Below, piece by piece: positions 35,063 through 44,787 of a stretch of 58,381 nucleotides of DNA. The stretch is from CAMWXW01 sp051650105 (GTDB lineage: Bacteria > Desulfobacterota > Desulfovibrionia > Desulfovibrionales > Desulfovibrionaceae): positions 1 to 58,381 of the forward strand of contig JBOFIJ010000010.1 in the NCBI GenBank assembly GCA_051650105.1. The letters are read 5' to 3'. Position numbers and translations under genes: made by a program. The stretch's first letter is position 1; every line of letters begins with the position of its first letter. The notes under the pieces were generated by a model, which ran no database searches, was not told the DNA's origin, and worked only from the letters and a program-made list of their open reading frames with translations.

Positions 35063-36715
35063 ATGAAAACAAAATTTATCTTTGTTACAGGCGGTGTTCT
35101 CTCCTCCATTGGGAAAGGTATTTCTGCAGCCTCTATTGCAAAATTGCTACAATCTCGAGGGCTCAATGTCACCATACAAAAGCTCGATCCATATATAAAT
35201 GTTGATGCTGGAACGATGAGTCCATTCCAACATGGTGAAGTATACGTAACAAACGATGGCGCTGAAACTGACCTTGACCTTGGGCACTATGAACGCTTTT
35301 TGAATACGCCTCTCTCCAGAAAAAATTCACACACAGCGGGTTCTATTTATTTTTCTGTTATCTCACGAGAACGACGCGGAGATTATTTAGGTGCCACAGT
35401 GCAAGTTATTCCACATATAACTAATGAAATAAAAGCTTCCATCTTTTCTCTTTCTGATGACAATATTGATGTTGCCATTGTTGAAATAGGAGGAACCGTT
35501 GGAGATATTGAAAGCCTCCCTTTTCTTGAAGCCATTAGACAAATGAAAAATGACCTTGGGAAAGACAACATCCTTTATGTACACCTCACTCTTGTACCTT
35601 ATATAGCTACCGCAAATGAATACAAAACAAAACCAACACAGCATAGTGTTAAAGAATTACGCTCCATTGGTATTCAACCAGATATTATTCTGTGTCGCTG
35701 TGAAAATGCTTTTTCTGAGGATATTAAAGATAAGATATCCCTCTTTTGTCATGTTGAAAAGGATGCTATCTTCTCTGTGCCAGACGTTAAAAGTATTTAT
35801 GAAGTGCCACGCATACTGCATGATGAAGGTGTGGATAAAAAAATTGTTCACTCTCTTAAAATACAAGAACAAAAAGCTGACCTTACGCAGTGGGAAAATA
35901 TTGTACAAAAATTACACAATGCAAAACAAGAAATTACCATTGCCATTGTCGGAAAATATGTAAATTCAAAAGAAGCCTATAAAAGCCTCCACGAAGCACT
36001 TGTCCACTCTGGAATTGCAAATGATGTCACTGTGATACCAAAATATATACAAGCTGAAGATTATGAAGCTGGAAATGCATTCCTAGGTTTACAAGATATT
36101 GATGCTCTCCTTATTCCTGGTGGTTTTGGATATAGAGGTATTGAAGGAAAAATTGCTGCTATACAATATGTAAGAGAAAATAATATCCCATTCTTTGGAA
36201 TATGTCTTGGAATGCAATGTGCCGTTATCGAATTTGCTAGGAATGTGGCAAAAATTGCTCTTGCCACTTCTGAAGAATTTGATGAAAACACTAAATATAA
36301 TGTTATTTATCACATGAAAGAATGGTTTGATCCAAAAAAAGAAACTACAGAAAAACGAAATATTAGAGGCAATAAAGGTGCTTCCATGAGACTTGGTGCA
36401 TATCCTTGCCATATTAAGGAAGACACCCTCGCCTTTAAAGCCTACCAAAGCTTAATTATTTCAGAAAGACACAGGCATAGATATGAATTTAATAATGCTT
36501 TTAGACAAACTCTTGAACAAGCTGGGTTATGTATTAGTGGAATATATCCATCCGCTGATGAAACACAACAGCTTGTCGAAGTTATTGAATTAAAGAATCA
36601 CCCTTGGTTTTTAGCCTGTCAATTTCATCCAGAATTTAATTCTTCTCCTTTGAATCCTCATCCATTATTCACTCAATTTATCTCAGCCGCAAAGGATATT
36701 TCTAAGAAAAAATGA
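35063..36715 (+). CDS. pyrG: CTP synthase
   Basis: PyrG aminates UTP to CTP using glutamine and ATP. The 550-residue protein has the amidoligase domain (FVTGGVLSSIGKGISAAS P-loop, LDPYINVDAGTMSPFQHGEV, EIGGTVGDIES) and a C-terminal class I glutamine amidotransferase domain (GGFGYRG, FGICLGMQ with the nucleophile Cys, and QFHPEF). Length is standard. It stands alone on the plus strand. The only usual neighbour missing is kdsA or eno, which is not informative. Confidence 0.97.
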   Translation: MKTKFIFVTGGVLSSIGKGISAASIAKLLQSRGLNVTIQKLDPYINVDAGTMSPFQHGEVYVTNDGAETDLDLGHYERFLNTPLSRKNSHTAGSIYFSVISRERRGDYLGATVQVIPHITNEIKASIFSLSDDNIDVAIVEIGGTVGDIESLPFLEAIRQMKNDLGKDNILYVHLTLVPYIATANEYKTKPTQHSVKELRSIGIQPDIILCRCENAFSEDIKDKISLFCHVEKDAIFSVPDVKSIYEVPRILHDEGVDKKIVHSLKIQEQKADLTQWENIVQKLHNAKQEITIAIVGKYVNSKEAYKSLHEALVHSGIANDVTVIPKYIQAEDYEAGNAFLGLQDIDALLIPGGFGYRGIEGKIAAIQYVRENNIPFFGICLGMQCAVIEFARNVAKIALATSEEFDENTKYNVIYHMKEWFDPKKETTEKRNIRGNKGASMRLGAYPCHIKEDTLAFKAYQSLIISERHRHRYEFNNAFRQTLEQAGLCISGIYPSADETQQLVEVIELKNHPWFLACQFHPEFNSSPLNPHPLFTQFISAAKDISKKK

Positions 36716-36907
36716 TTTGCAAAAAATGGCAATGACCCCTATTATTAAAGAGAAATACAGACGCTTTTCCACGCTGTCATTAAATATGCTATAGCCCTCG
36801 AAATATAATTATTGTATCACTACCTTAATCCTAACTATTTCTTTTTTAGCAAGCCTTTGCATAGCGCAATATTGAACGCAATATTTTTCACTGGAATAGT
36901 CAATATA

Positions 36908-38125
36908 ATGGGAACATTTATTTCTTTTACAAATTTAGAACACTTTCTCCTTCAACGAGAAAAAATACGACGCATACCAACTTCGTCTCATATACAAAAT
37001 GCCTATGCCATTTTATGCTCTCATCTTGGTGAAAGTTCAATACAATTTATACAAATTCTTGGAACAAATGGAAAAGGATCCACTTCCACATATCTAGAAG
37101 CCCTCGCACTTGAACATTCTTTTTCTTCTGGACTATTTACATCCCCTCATTTTCTTTCCATACGTGAAAGAATACGGTGCAATGGTCACACTCTTTGTGA
37201 AGATGAATGGCTAGAAGCTGCAAATTACATCGAAGATCTCATACATACTGATACACTCCTTACATTTGAGTACTTTTTACTTATTGCACTCTATCTCTTC
37301 CACAAATACGCTATTTCCCTTGCTATTATAGAAGCTGGCCTTGGAGGAGTATACGATTCTACCTCCCTCCTTCCCTACTCGGTACAAGTTTTCACTGCCA
37401 TAGATATTGATCATCAACATATCTTGGGAATAACACTATGCGATATTGCTTTACAAAAAATATCGGCTCTACAAAATAACATTCTCTGTGCTTCTGCTAT
37501 ACAAAAACAACAAGTAAAGCATATTCTTGAAGATATTGCAGAAAATCGCAATGTAACACTCTCTTATACCACAAATACCTGTCCATATCCTCTTTCTCTT
37601 AAAGGAAAATTCCAAGAAGAAAATGCAGCCCTCGCTCTTTTGGCCTTTTCACTTTTTCTTTCCTTAACACACGAATATTATAAGGAAGACTGTGTACAAA
37701 AAGCTTTCAAAAAGGCCTTTATTCCTGGAAGAATTCAACATGTAAAAATACAAAAAACATCATTACTTTTAGACGGTGCTCACAATAACCATTCTTTACT
37801 TGCTCTTAAAGAATATATACGCACTATACCTATCTCTTATATTATTTTTAGCACAAAATATAAAAGTAATCTTACAGAATATCTCGCACTCATACGCTCC
37901 TTTCATACTCCTACTCTTTATGTTTCTGTTAATGAGAAAAATATGCTCTCCTTTCAAGATATTTGTGAACTAGCACCTTTTCTTCACCAAAGCACTTCTT
38001 TACAAGATGCTCTCTGCTTCACTATTCCAAGAACCCCAGAGAACCATACCATTCTTATAACGGGATCTCTTTATCTACTTGCTTCTTTCTTTTCTCTCTA
38101 TCCAGAAACACTTCATAACAAATAG
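36908..38125 (+). CDS. folC: Folylpolyglutamate synthase / dihydrofolate synthase
   Basis: FolC adds glutamate to dihydropteroate or folates in an ATP-dependent Mur-ligase-like reaction. The 405-residue protein has the nucleotide loop ILGTNGKGSTST, the metal/folate region EAGLGGVYDST, and the C-terminal LLDGAHN motif, all typical. Starting at ATG 36908 (MGTFISFTNLEHFLL) gives a normal N-terminus; the frame extends 32 codons upstream with hydrophobic residues that look non-coding. No strong ribosome site is seen. Confidence 0.88.
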   Translation: MGTFISFTNLEHFLLQREKIRRIPTSSHIQNAYAILCSHLGESSIQFIQILGTNGKGSTSTYLEALALEHSFSSGLFTSPHFLSIRERIRCNGHTLCEDEWLEAANYIEDLIHTDTLLTFEYFLLIALYLFHKYAISLAIIEAGLGGVYDSTSLLPYSVQVFTAIDIDHQHILGITLCDIALQKISALQNNILCASAIQKQQVKHILEDIAENRNVTLSYTTNTCPYPLSLKGKFQEENAALALLAFSLFLSLTHEYYKEDCVQKAFKKAFIPGRIQHVKIQKTSLLLDGAHNNHSLLALKEYIRTIPISYIIFSTKYKSNLTEYLALIRSFHTPTLYVSVNEKNMLSFQDICELAPFLHQSTSLQDALCFTIPRTPENHTILITGSLYLLASFFSLYPETLHNK

Positions 38126-38373
38126 ATATAATACAAGTACTCTTTATTATTCCCTATACCAATACTATAGCACCCATAGTATTCTCTATCAAAATTTCTT
38201 CACTCTTTTACAAATGTAAGTACCGCATGCACTCCCACTATAATACCATCATTAAACAAATATCATTTCTATCACATTACACTTCTAACCATACCATTAC
38301 CTGATGCCTCTACCAAAAGACTCTTGTATACTTTCTCTATATCTTGTAGAATACCTTACAAAGGAGTTAATAC

Positions 38374-39768
38374 ATGTCCACATTATATAGTGCACTTCCC
38401 TCTATGAATATCCTTTTACAAAACATTGCTCCCGAATGCCAGAATATTCCACGAACAATACAAAAAAAAGCTATGGAATCCCTTCTTATAACTCTTCGAA
38501 ACGATATTAACAATTCAACTATTTCCTCAATTCAAGAACTCAACAAAAAACTTGAAACAGAAAATCTTGTTCGTTTTTGTAGCACATATGCCAAACCACA
38601 TTTTACAAGAATTATTAATGCAACTGGTGTTATATTGCACACAAATGCTGGACGAGCACTCCTTTCAGAAAATGCTATTGAAGCTGTCATAAAAGCATGT
38701 GCCTTCTATTCCAATTTAGAACTTAACCTTAACACAGGCACACGTGGAAGTAGGTATAGCCATGTTGAAGAATTATTATGCGATATCACAGGAGCTGAAT
38801 CTGCCATTGTTGTCAATAATAATGCTGCCGCTGTTCTATTATTTTTAGATTCTTTGTGTGCTGGAGGAGAAGTTATTGTCTCTAGAGGACAATTGGTAGA
38901 AATTGGAGGAAGTTTCAGAATACCAGACGTTATGCAAAGAAGCGGTGCCCTGCTTAAAGAAGTAGGTACTACAAATAGAACTCATATACATGATTATGAA
39001 AATGCAATTTGTGAGAATACTCGCGCACTTCTCAAAGTACATACATCTAATTTTAAAGTTATTGGCTTTACACATACTGTTAGTACAGAAGACCTTGTTA
39101 CCCTTGGAAAAAAATATAATATTCCTGTTTTAGAAGACGTTGGAAGCGGTTCTCTTTATTCTTTAACAAAATATGGCTTTTCTTATGAACCCACAGTACA
39201 AGAACTCATTAGCGCTGGTGCAGACATTGTTTCATTTTCTGGAGATAAAGTTCTTGGTGGACCTCAAGCTGGAATTATTGTTGGGAAAAAATGCTATATA
39301 GATATAATAAAAAAGAATCAACTCACACGTGCCCTTAGAATAGATAAAATGACTCTTGCTGCACTTGAAGCAACCCTTAGTCTTTATTTAGATGAAGAAA
39401 CATTATTAGAGAAAAACCCAACACTTGCAATGCTCACAATTCCATTAACAGCATTACAGGAAAAAGCCGAAAGTCTTCTACATCTGTTAACACCTATTTT
39501 TGATTCTATTGCAACGCTTTCATGTATTACAGGAAATTCTCGTGTTGGTGGTGGCTCCTTTCCTGAAGAAAATCTACCAACAGTTCTTCTTGCAATACAT
39601 TGTAACTCTGTAGATATTACGCTCTTCTCAAAAATACTTTTACAAACTTCTACTCCTGTCTTAACCAGAATTGAACATAATGTCTTATTACTCGATGTAC
39701 GAACTATACAAAAGGAAGAATTCACTCTCCTTGTCTCTTCTATGCAAGAGGCAATAGCCTTACAATAA
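38374..39768 (+). CDS. selA: L-seryl-tRNA(Sec) selenium transferase
   Basis: SelA converts seryl-tRNA(Sec) to selenocysteinyl-tRNA(Sec) with selenophosphate and PLP. The 464-residue protein has the N-terminal TRIINATGVILHTNAGRALL signature, the central VVNNNAAAVLL region, and the PLP lysine in SFSGDKVLGGPQAG (about Lys295), then NSRVGGGSFPE. Length is standard. AAAGGAG precedes ATG 38374. No selB, selC (tRNA-Sec) or selD lies in the window, so this gene is separated from its usual partners; I found no selenoprotein frame here. Confidence 0.95.
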   Translation: MSTLYSALPSMNILLQNIAPECQNIPRTIQKKAMESLLITLRNDINNSTISSIQELNKKLETENLVRFCSTYAKPHFTRIINATGVILHTNAGRALLSENAIEAVIKACAFYSNLELNLNTGTRGSRYSHVEELLCDITGAESAIVVNNNAAAVLLFLDSLCAGGEVIVSRGQLVEIGGSFRIPDVMQRSGALLKEVGTTNRTHIHDYENAICENTRALLKVHTSNFKVIGFTHTVSTEDLVTLGKKYNIPVLEDVGSGSLYSLTKYGFSYEPTVQELISAGADIVSFSGDKVLGGPQAGIIVGKKCYIDIIKKNQLTRALRIDKMTLAALEATLSLYLDEETLLEKNPTLAMLTIPLTALQEKAESLLHLLTPIFDSIATLSCITGNSRVGGGSFPEENLPTVLLAIHCNSVDITLFSKILLQTSTPVLTRIEHNVLLLDVRTIQKEEFTLLVSSMQEAIALQ

Positions 39769-40293
39769 ATTCACCTTTCCTTTTCATACTATTGTAAATA
39801 TAAATCCACAGAAGCGAATATACAATATTTCTTTACAATCTTTCATTTACAAAATTATATAACTTAGAAGAAAGAATCCCGTTCCTATACTATAATACTC
39901 CAGACGATGAATTCCCACAGCACATCACTCACATACCATTATATAAATATCATCTATTCACACAACCACAATATTAATTCACCCATTGTCATTTGTATAA
40001 TAAACAAAACTATCTTAATAAAAATATATGTTCTAACAACAAAACCATATCCCATATAAAATAGATAAAGGACGCTACTTTCATGCTATACTATATCGCT
40101 CTGCAAGACAGTTCTTTAATAACAAAAGACAACTCTTCAAAAGTAACAGTATCACCTAATAATGTGATACTCATTCCTTTTTCTACAAAATATACCTTGT
40201 GTCTCTCTGCATAAATCCCACAGCACCATCTTTTTCCCTCTACAAAAAATTTATTTATATATTTTCAATAAACAATCAAGCACCTCACCTATT
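39769..40293. other. Intergenic region, about 520 bases, with a possible short gene
   Basis: The spacer lies between convergent selA and grpE. Most of it is featureless and C-rich on the plus strand. A minus-strand frame at 40091-40243 is listed separately. I see no clear terminator for either gene. Confidence 0.4.
40091..40243 (-). CDS. Possible small protein or decayed gene downstream of grpE
   Basis: A 50-codon minus-strand stretch ends at TAG 40091 and reads VEGKRWCCGIYAERHKVYF then VEKGMSITLLGDTVTFEEL, with protein-like residue composition. No standard start codon lies in its 5' part; ATG 40174 would leave only 27 residues. An ATG with a fair ribosome site (GAGGG) lies just upstream but in another frame. 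It may be a small gene broken near its start or a chance frame. The family is unknown. Confidence 0.3.
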   Translation of the reverse strand, partial: VEGKRWCCGIYAERHKVYFVEKGMSITLLGDTVTFEELSFVIKELSCRAI

Positions 40294-40878
40294 TTACTGA
40301 GAAATAATAACTTTTGCTGGTCGAATAGTTCTCTCTTTTAACTTATAACCCACTTGTAAAACCTCTATAACAATATTGGCTTCTACACCTTCTCTTTTTT
40401 CCATTGTCACGGCTTCATGAATATCTGGAGAAAATTCCTCCCCTGCAACCCCTACTTGATCCACACCAAATTGAGATATACTTTCTAATAACAATTTCTG
40501 AGTCATTTCAACTCCCATATAAAAATCTTTTGCACTTTCTATTGTTTTACCATATTGCAAAGCTAACGATAGGTTATCTAATGAAGGAAGTATAGAAAGT
40601 ATTACTCTTTCTGTTGCATAACGACTTTGCTCTTCTTGTTCTTTTCGCAAACGTTTCTTAAAATTTTCCATTTCAGCCAACATGCGTAAACGCTCACCTT
40701 CAAAGTCTTCCTGAGTACAGTGATTTTTTTCCACATTTTGCATTGCTTCATGCCGTTTCTTTTTTATTTCTTCTTCTAATAAACTTTGTTCAAGAACGTC
40801 TTTAGTTAATTCTTCCATTTCTTGCACATTCTCAAAATCATCACCATCTTCATATTCTTTATTATCATTTCTACTCAT
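40294..40878 (-). CDS. grpE: GrpE, DnaK nucleotide exchange factor
   Basis: GrpE releases ADP from DnaK in the chaperone cycle. The 194-residue protein has an acidic N-terminal region, a long helix (FKKRLRKEQEEQSRY), the dimer/helix region ILPSLDNLSLALQY, and the C-terminal beta domain with the family motif FSPDIHEAV and VLQVGYKLKERTIRPAKV. GAGAGGA lies about 7 nt before ATG 40878; a 29-codon upstream extension is unlikely. A candidate promoter is at 40916-40944. dnaK and hrcA are not adjacent, and I see no CIRCE element. Confidence 0.93.
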   Translation of the reverse strand: MSRNDNKEYEDGDDFENVQEMEELTKDVLEQSLLEEEIKKKRHEAMQNVEKNHCTQEDFEGERLRMLAEMENFKKRLRKEQEEQSRYATERVILSILPSLDNLSLALQYGKTIESAKDFYMGVEMTQKLLLESISQFGVDQVGVAGEEFSPDIHEAVTMEKREGVEANIVIEVLQVGYKLKERTIRPAKVIISQ

Positions 40879-40915
40879 TGTTTTCCTCTCATTTTTATAG
40901 AAAATCATTTTCGGG

Positions 40916-40944
40916 AGTATATATAAAAACACAGCAAAATGCAA
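40916..40944 (-). promoter_or_regulatory. Candidate sigma-70 promoter for grpE
   Basis: Read on the minus strand, TTGCAT (40944-40939) and TATACT (40921-40916) are separated by 17 nt; they match four and five of six consensus positions. The grpE ATG follows 37 nt downstream. I saw no heat-shock sigma-32 pattern. Confidence 0.5.
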
Positions 40945-41047
40945 GTTCAGTTGACAACAGCACACCTGTGATTACCAAATGTTATAGAAAGAGTATCATT
41001 ATATAAAATATATATACACATTCGTTATTTCCTTATTTGGTGTACCT

Positions 41048-41684
41048 ATGAAACGTTCCTTACAACATCTTATTATTCTAGTATTGTTATTATCCTTTCC
41101 ACAATATCTTCTTGCTCAGAAAATAGTACGCTATTCTCTTGCAAACGTGGATTATAACTATGAAGATGATATCTTCCTATTCTATACAAACACAAAGCCC
41201 TCTTCATGGCACACTGTACCTCTATTATCCATCAAAAATGATAAGAGCAGTTATTCCTTTTATTAGCGGAATACAAGAAGGTAACGCTCTTTTCTACAAC
41301 ACCCATGGCTTTCGTACGGCACAAATACCATACCACAATGGAAGCATGCATGGAATTAGTATTTATTATAATGAAGAAGGTTCTGTACGCGAAGAAATTC
41401 CATATAAATCAGGAATACGATACGGTCTTATGAAACGATATTTCCCAAATGGCAAAATTCGACAGGAAATACCTATTGCACATAATATTATTAATGGAGT
41501 GACAACATTGTATAGACAGAACTCCCTTGTTCTCGCCAAAATAGTGTATGAAAATGGATATCCTCTCCTTGGTACTTGTTATTCTGAAAAGGGAAATTCT
41601 CAGGATCTTTCCTTTGCTAAATTACATAATTGGGAAGAAGGCATTCCATTTTTATGTCATACTATTCCAGAATATGAACGATAA
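41048..41684 (+). pseudogene. Secreted MORN-repeat protein, frameshifted
   Basis: A signal peptide is encoded from ATG 41048 (MKRSLQHLIILVLLLSFPQY, cut near LAQ-KI), but that frame ends at 41266. The repeat region continues in another frame to 41684, with MORN-variant units such as LHGTLYLYYPS, MHGISIYYNEEGSV and RYGLMKRYFPNGKI. Adding one C in the run at about 41188-41192 (AAAGCCCTC) would join the frames. So this is probably a gene with a one-base deletion, unless the site is a sequencing error or a phase-variable position. The intact protein would be about 211 residues. The paralogue just downstream is intact. Confidence 0.75.
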
Positions 41685-41756
41685 ATATATTAGCTACTCT
41701 ATTATTTCATAAGAATATCTCGATACTACCTATATCCGTATTCTTGAGAGTTCTCT

Positions 41757-42740
41757 ATGAAGCATTTGTCTTTTTTCTTTTGCATAAGTATCTTCTTTCA
41801 AATACCCACTTCTTATGCAAATTATAAAGAAACGTATAAGCTTACTGAAGTTACCAAAAATGTCTCTTCTTCACAACAAGCCACTACTTTCTTTACACAA
41901 AAAATTACTCCATTACAAAGTACAAATCTTTCTCGAAAAGAACATTCTCGTACGTCCATTCCTCCTGCAATACAAGAAACAAAAATAATGAAAGAATATG
42001 ATAAAGAAGATACTGAAGAGATTAATGGACTCATATATCATAAAAATAGCACAACAACACTTACAGGTATTGTGCTTGAATATCAACACTCTCTACTTGT
42101 TTCACGTGTACATAGTAAAAATGGTCTTTTCCACGGAACAGCTCACTATTTTTATCCAGATAAAACCCTACAAAAAGAAGAATTCTTTCTTAATGGGAAG
42201 CTACACGGAATAAGAAAGACGTTTTCTCTTTATGGAATAATTACCGAACAAGGATACTATCAAAATGGACAAAAACATGGGACGTTCTCATATTACTTCC
42301 CAAATGGAATACTAAGAGAAGAGGTCTCTTTTATTGCAGATAGAAAAGAAGGAATAAGTACCCTCTATCATCAAAATACAAAGAGTAAAGAAATTTCACA
42401 ATACAGCAACAATCTCCTTACAGGAGAACAAAAAGAATTTAATCAACAAGGCATTCTTATACGAACAACACCACATGAAAAAGGACGAAGACACGGCATT
42501 GAAAAACATTATATAAAAAATAGTCTCTCAAAAGAAATTCCATATATGGATGACTTACGACACGGAAAAGCTCTTATTTTTCGAGAAAATGGAACGGATG
42601 TTAGTATCACAGTCACATATACAAGAGGAGCTATTTTTAGCGCTTTTTGCCACCCTTCGCACAATGCAAAAAGAATACGGATTTCTGAAGAAGAAATATA
42701 TCTTTGGCAAGAAGAAGACATCGTGCCCTCTTGCCCATAA
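41757..42740 (+). CDS. Secreted MORN-repeat (YwqK-like) protein
   Basis: The 327-residue protein has a signal peptide (MKHLSFFFCISIFFQIPT, cut near SYA-NY), a Ser/Thr-rich linker to about residue 95, then about seven MORN-variant repeats, each of the form G-x-x-x-Y-x-P-x-G (GLFHGTAHYFYPDKTL, GQKHGTFSYYFPNGIL, GRRHGIEKHYIKNSL). Such repeats are found in YwqK-type proteins, once called antitoxins, and in secreted proteins of host-associated bacteria. I see no toxin partner. It lies 72 nt after its frameshifted paralogue, so the pair arose by duplication and is probably co-transcribed. Function unknown. Confidence 0.82.
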   Translation: MKHLSFFFCISIFFQIPTSYANYKETYKLTEVTKNVSSSQQATTFFTQKITPLQSTNLSRKEHSRTSIPPAIQETKIMKEYDKEDTEEINGLIYHKNSTTTLTGIVLEYQHSLLVSRVHSKNGLFHGTAHYFYPDKTLQKEEFFLNGKLHGIRKTFSLYGIITEQGYYQNGQKHGTFSYYFPNGILREEVSFIADRKEGISTLYHQNTKSKEISQYSNNLLTGEQKEFNQQGILIRTTPHEKGRRHGIEKHYIKNSLSKEIPYMDDLRHGKALIFRENGTDVSITVTYTRGAIFSAFCHPSHNAKRIRISEEEIYLWQEEDIVPSCP

Positions 42741-42752
42741 TCTTTATATATA

Positions 42753-43883
42753 TTATTTAAACATTGAAAGTTGTTGTTTTTCCTTTACCTTATTTTCTAC
42801 CGCTCTCACAGATTTTTCTTCCACCACACTACTTCCTAAAGATTCTTTTTCGTATATATCCATATTACCACTATTCTTAATAATATTCTTTTCAAAATAA
42901 GGTGTTGATAATGGCTTGAATAAAGAATTATTGTTAAATCCCCATTGTCTTGCAGACCATACTGCTTCATCCTCTTGTGTATCTTCAAATAACTTCCTAA
43001 ACATTTCAAGTTTTGCATCTATATTATCTGCATAATGCAATACCAATGCTTCCGCCGTCTGTGGATCTTTTGGAGAACCAAATTCTATACATCCATGATG
43101 ACTTAAAATCATATGTTTTAATTGCATCTGAAGTTCTTCATCTAAGCCTGCTGCATTCATATATGGAACAATAAGCTCTATTCCTTGGTACAAATGCCCT
43201 AACAACAAACCTGGTGTTGTATATTCTGTAACAATGTCTGTCTTCATTTCTAATATTTTCCCCATATCATGGAAAATTGCACCAGCCAAAAGCACTTGCT
43301 TATCTAATTGTGGATAATACTCCGCCAACAATATACATAATTTAGATACCGACAGAACATGCTCTAATAAACCACTTCTATAAGAATGATGCATTGTCTT
43401 TGCCGCAGCAGCCGTTGTGAATATAGGGTACACTTCTTCACTTGATAAACACGTTGTTACAAATGAATACCACGGTTTATAGGTAAATACCTCTTTACAA
43501 ATATCCATTAATTCTGTCCACATTGAATCTATTGAATATACACTTGCGGGAAGAAATTCGGAGTAGTCTAATTGTGCCTTTTCTACATCGTCCAATACTC
43601 GCACACTCTGTATGGCAATATCCAATACTCCATTATATGAACCAATCTTACCTTCAATATAAATAAATGCTTTTTCCTCAATACCACTCACACTTTCACT
43701 TAATGGCGACCATATTTTTGCATTTATTGAAGCACTTGCGTCCTGCAAACTCAACTGCCAATATGATTTTCCTGTTTTTGCTGTTTTCTTTTCAGCTTTA
43801 CGAACAAGAAAATAACATGAGACTATCTCATTAACCTTTACATCTTTTATATATTGTTTCTTCATCTTCTTATTATATACCAT
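42753..43883 (-). CDS. OB-fold plus HD-domain nuclease-like protein (YhaM type)
   Basis: The 376-residue protein has an N-terminal OB-fold nucleic-acid binding domain (about 5-110; SYWQLSLQDASASINAKIW) and an HD hydrolase domain with HVLSVSKL, FHDMGKI (metal-binding His-Asp), LSHHG and HYADN. This order is that of YhaM/CBF1-like 3'-5' exoribonucleases. About 60 C-terminal residues form an extension ending in VKEKQQLSMF. ATG 43883 has AAGGA at 12 nt; ATG 43865 is also possible. It is convergent with the MORN genes. Function is by family; RNA or cyclic-nucleotide cleavage is not proved. Confidence 0.82.
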   Translation of the reverse strand: MVYNKKMKKQYIKDVKVNEIVSCYFLVRKAEKKTAKTGKSYWQLSLQDASASINAKIWSPLSESVSGIEEKAFIYIEGKIGSYNGVLDIAIQSVRVLDDVEKAQLDYSEFLPASVYSIDSMWTELMDICKEVFTYKPWYSFVTTCLSSEEVYPIFTTAAAAKTMHHSYRSGLLEHVLSVSKLCILLAEYYPQLDKQVLLAGAIFHDMGKILEMKTDIVTEYTTPGLLLGHLYQGIELIVPYMNAAGLDEELQMQLKHMILSHHGCIEFGSPKDPQTAEALVLHYADNIDAKLEMFRKLFEDTQEDEAVWSARQWGFNNNSLFKPLSTPYFEKNIIKNSGNMDIYEKESLGSSVVEEKSVRAVENKVKEKQQLSMFK

Positions 43884-44020
43884 ATTATATTATATTCCTT
43901 ATAAATACATAGTAAACGATGTTTCAATAGTATTTTTATCCACAATTTTTTGTTTATCCTATATTTTTTATCTTCTTTATGCTAGTATGTACTGCAATAA
44001 ACCCTAACAAAGATAACACT

Positions 44021-44743
44021 ATGACAAGAATATTTTTATCTCTCTTTTTATTACTTTGCACTGCATGCTCCCATACTACAAGTTCGCCTCCTTTAGAAAA
44101 CACTGTAATCCCACCACCTAATGCCATATTACCAAAGCCTCTTCCTATATATAAATCCGTTGAAGACAAAAGAAGAGCTGGACAAGATACTCTTATATAT
44201 CCAGCCCTTATACTACAAAATAAAAAAAATGAAACCTTTCTCAATGAATATATCCGAAAAAAAATATATACTCCCTATATTGGATTCATCATAAAACAGA
44301 AGCAATGCCTTACACAAGCTCTTAAGAAATCTCCTTTTGAAGAAAGAAAACAAACAGATTTCTGCCAAAAATTCTTTGCTAATAGCTCTTTCTCAGCTCC
44401 ATATCTCTCTACTAATTACATAAGTTTTATTATTCAGTATTCTGAATTCTTAAATGATGGTAAAAAACATTACTCTGAATTCTTTCTTAATTTCAATCGT
44501 AAAAAAGAATCTATTCTTCAATTAGAAGACCTTTTTCTTCCAAATACAGCTTTTCTCTCTTTTTTAACGTCTCTTATTATTAAACAATCCAATAATCCCA
44601 CCCTTTCTGTAACACAAAATACCCCTTTCTCCCTTTCACAAGAGGCCCTTATTCTTAAACCCACAGAAAACGTTGTACAAAAAATACTATGGAAAGATAT
44701 ATCTCATATACTCACAAAAAATTCATTCCAAATAGAAGAATAA
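44021..44743 (+). CDS. Lipoprotein with DUF3298-like domain
   Basis: The 240-residue product begins with a lipoprotein signal peptide (MTRIFLSLFLLLCTAC, lipobox LCTAC with Cys16). A Pro-rich segment follows, then a domain with IIQYSEFLNDGKKHYSEFF, LNFNRKKESILQLEDLF and TQNTPFSLSQEAL. This resembles the DUF4163-DUF3298 (PdaC/RsiV-like) architecture found in extracellular or periplasmic proteins. The resemblance is to pattern only. ATG 44021 is preferred over an upstream in-frame start because it gives the signal peptide directly. Function unknown; perhaps cell-wall related. Confidence 0.68.
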   Translation: MTRIFLSLFLLLCTACSHTTSSPPLENTVIPPPNAILPKPLPIYKSVEDKRRAGQDTLIYPALILQNKKNETFLNEYIRKKIYTPYIGFIIKQKQCLTQALKKSPFEERKQTDFCQKFFANSSFSAPYLSTNYISFIIQYSEFLNDGKKHYSEFFLNFNRKKESILQLEDLFLPNTAFLSFLTSLIIKQSNNPTLSVTQNTPFSLSQEALILKPTENVVQKILWKDISHILTKNSFQIEE

Positions 44744-44787
44744 TTTATAGAAAGCACAGCGCACAGCAGAGAAACAGTCTCCGAATA

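Noticed and set aside
41757..42740. The MORN protein as the antitoxin of a toxin-antitoxin pair.
   Set aside because: It has a signal peptide, its neighbour is a paralogue rather than a toxin, and YwqK-type naming is not evidence for that role.
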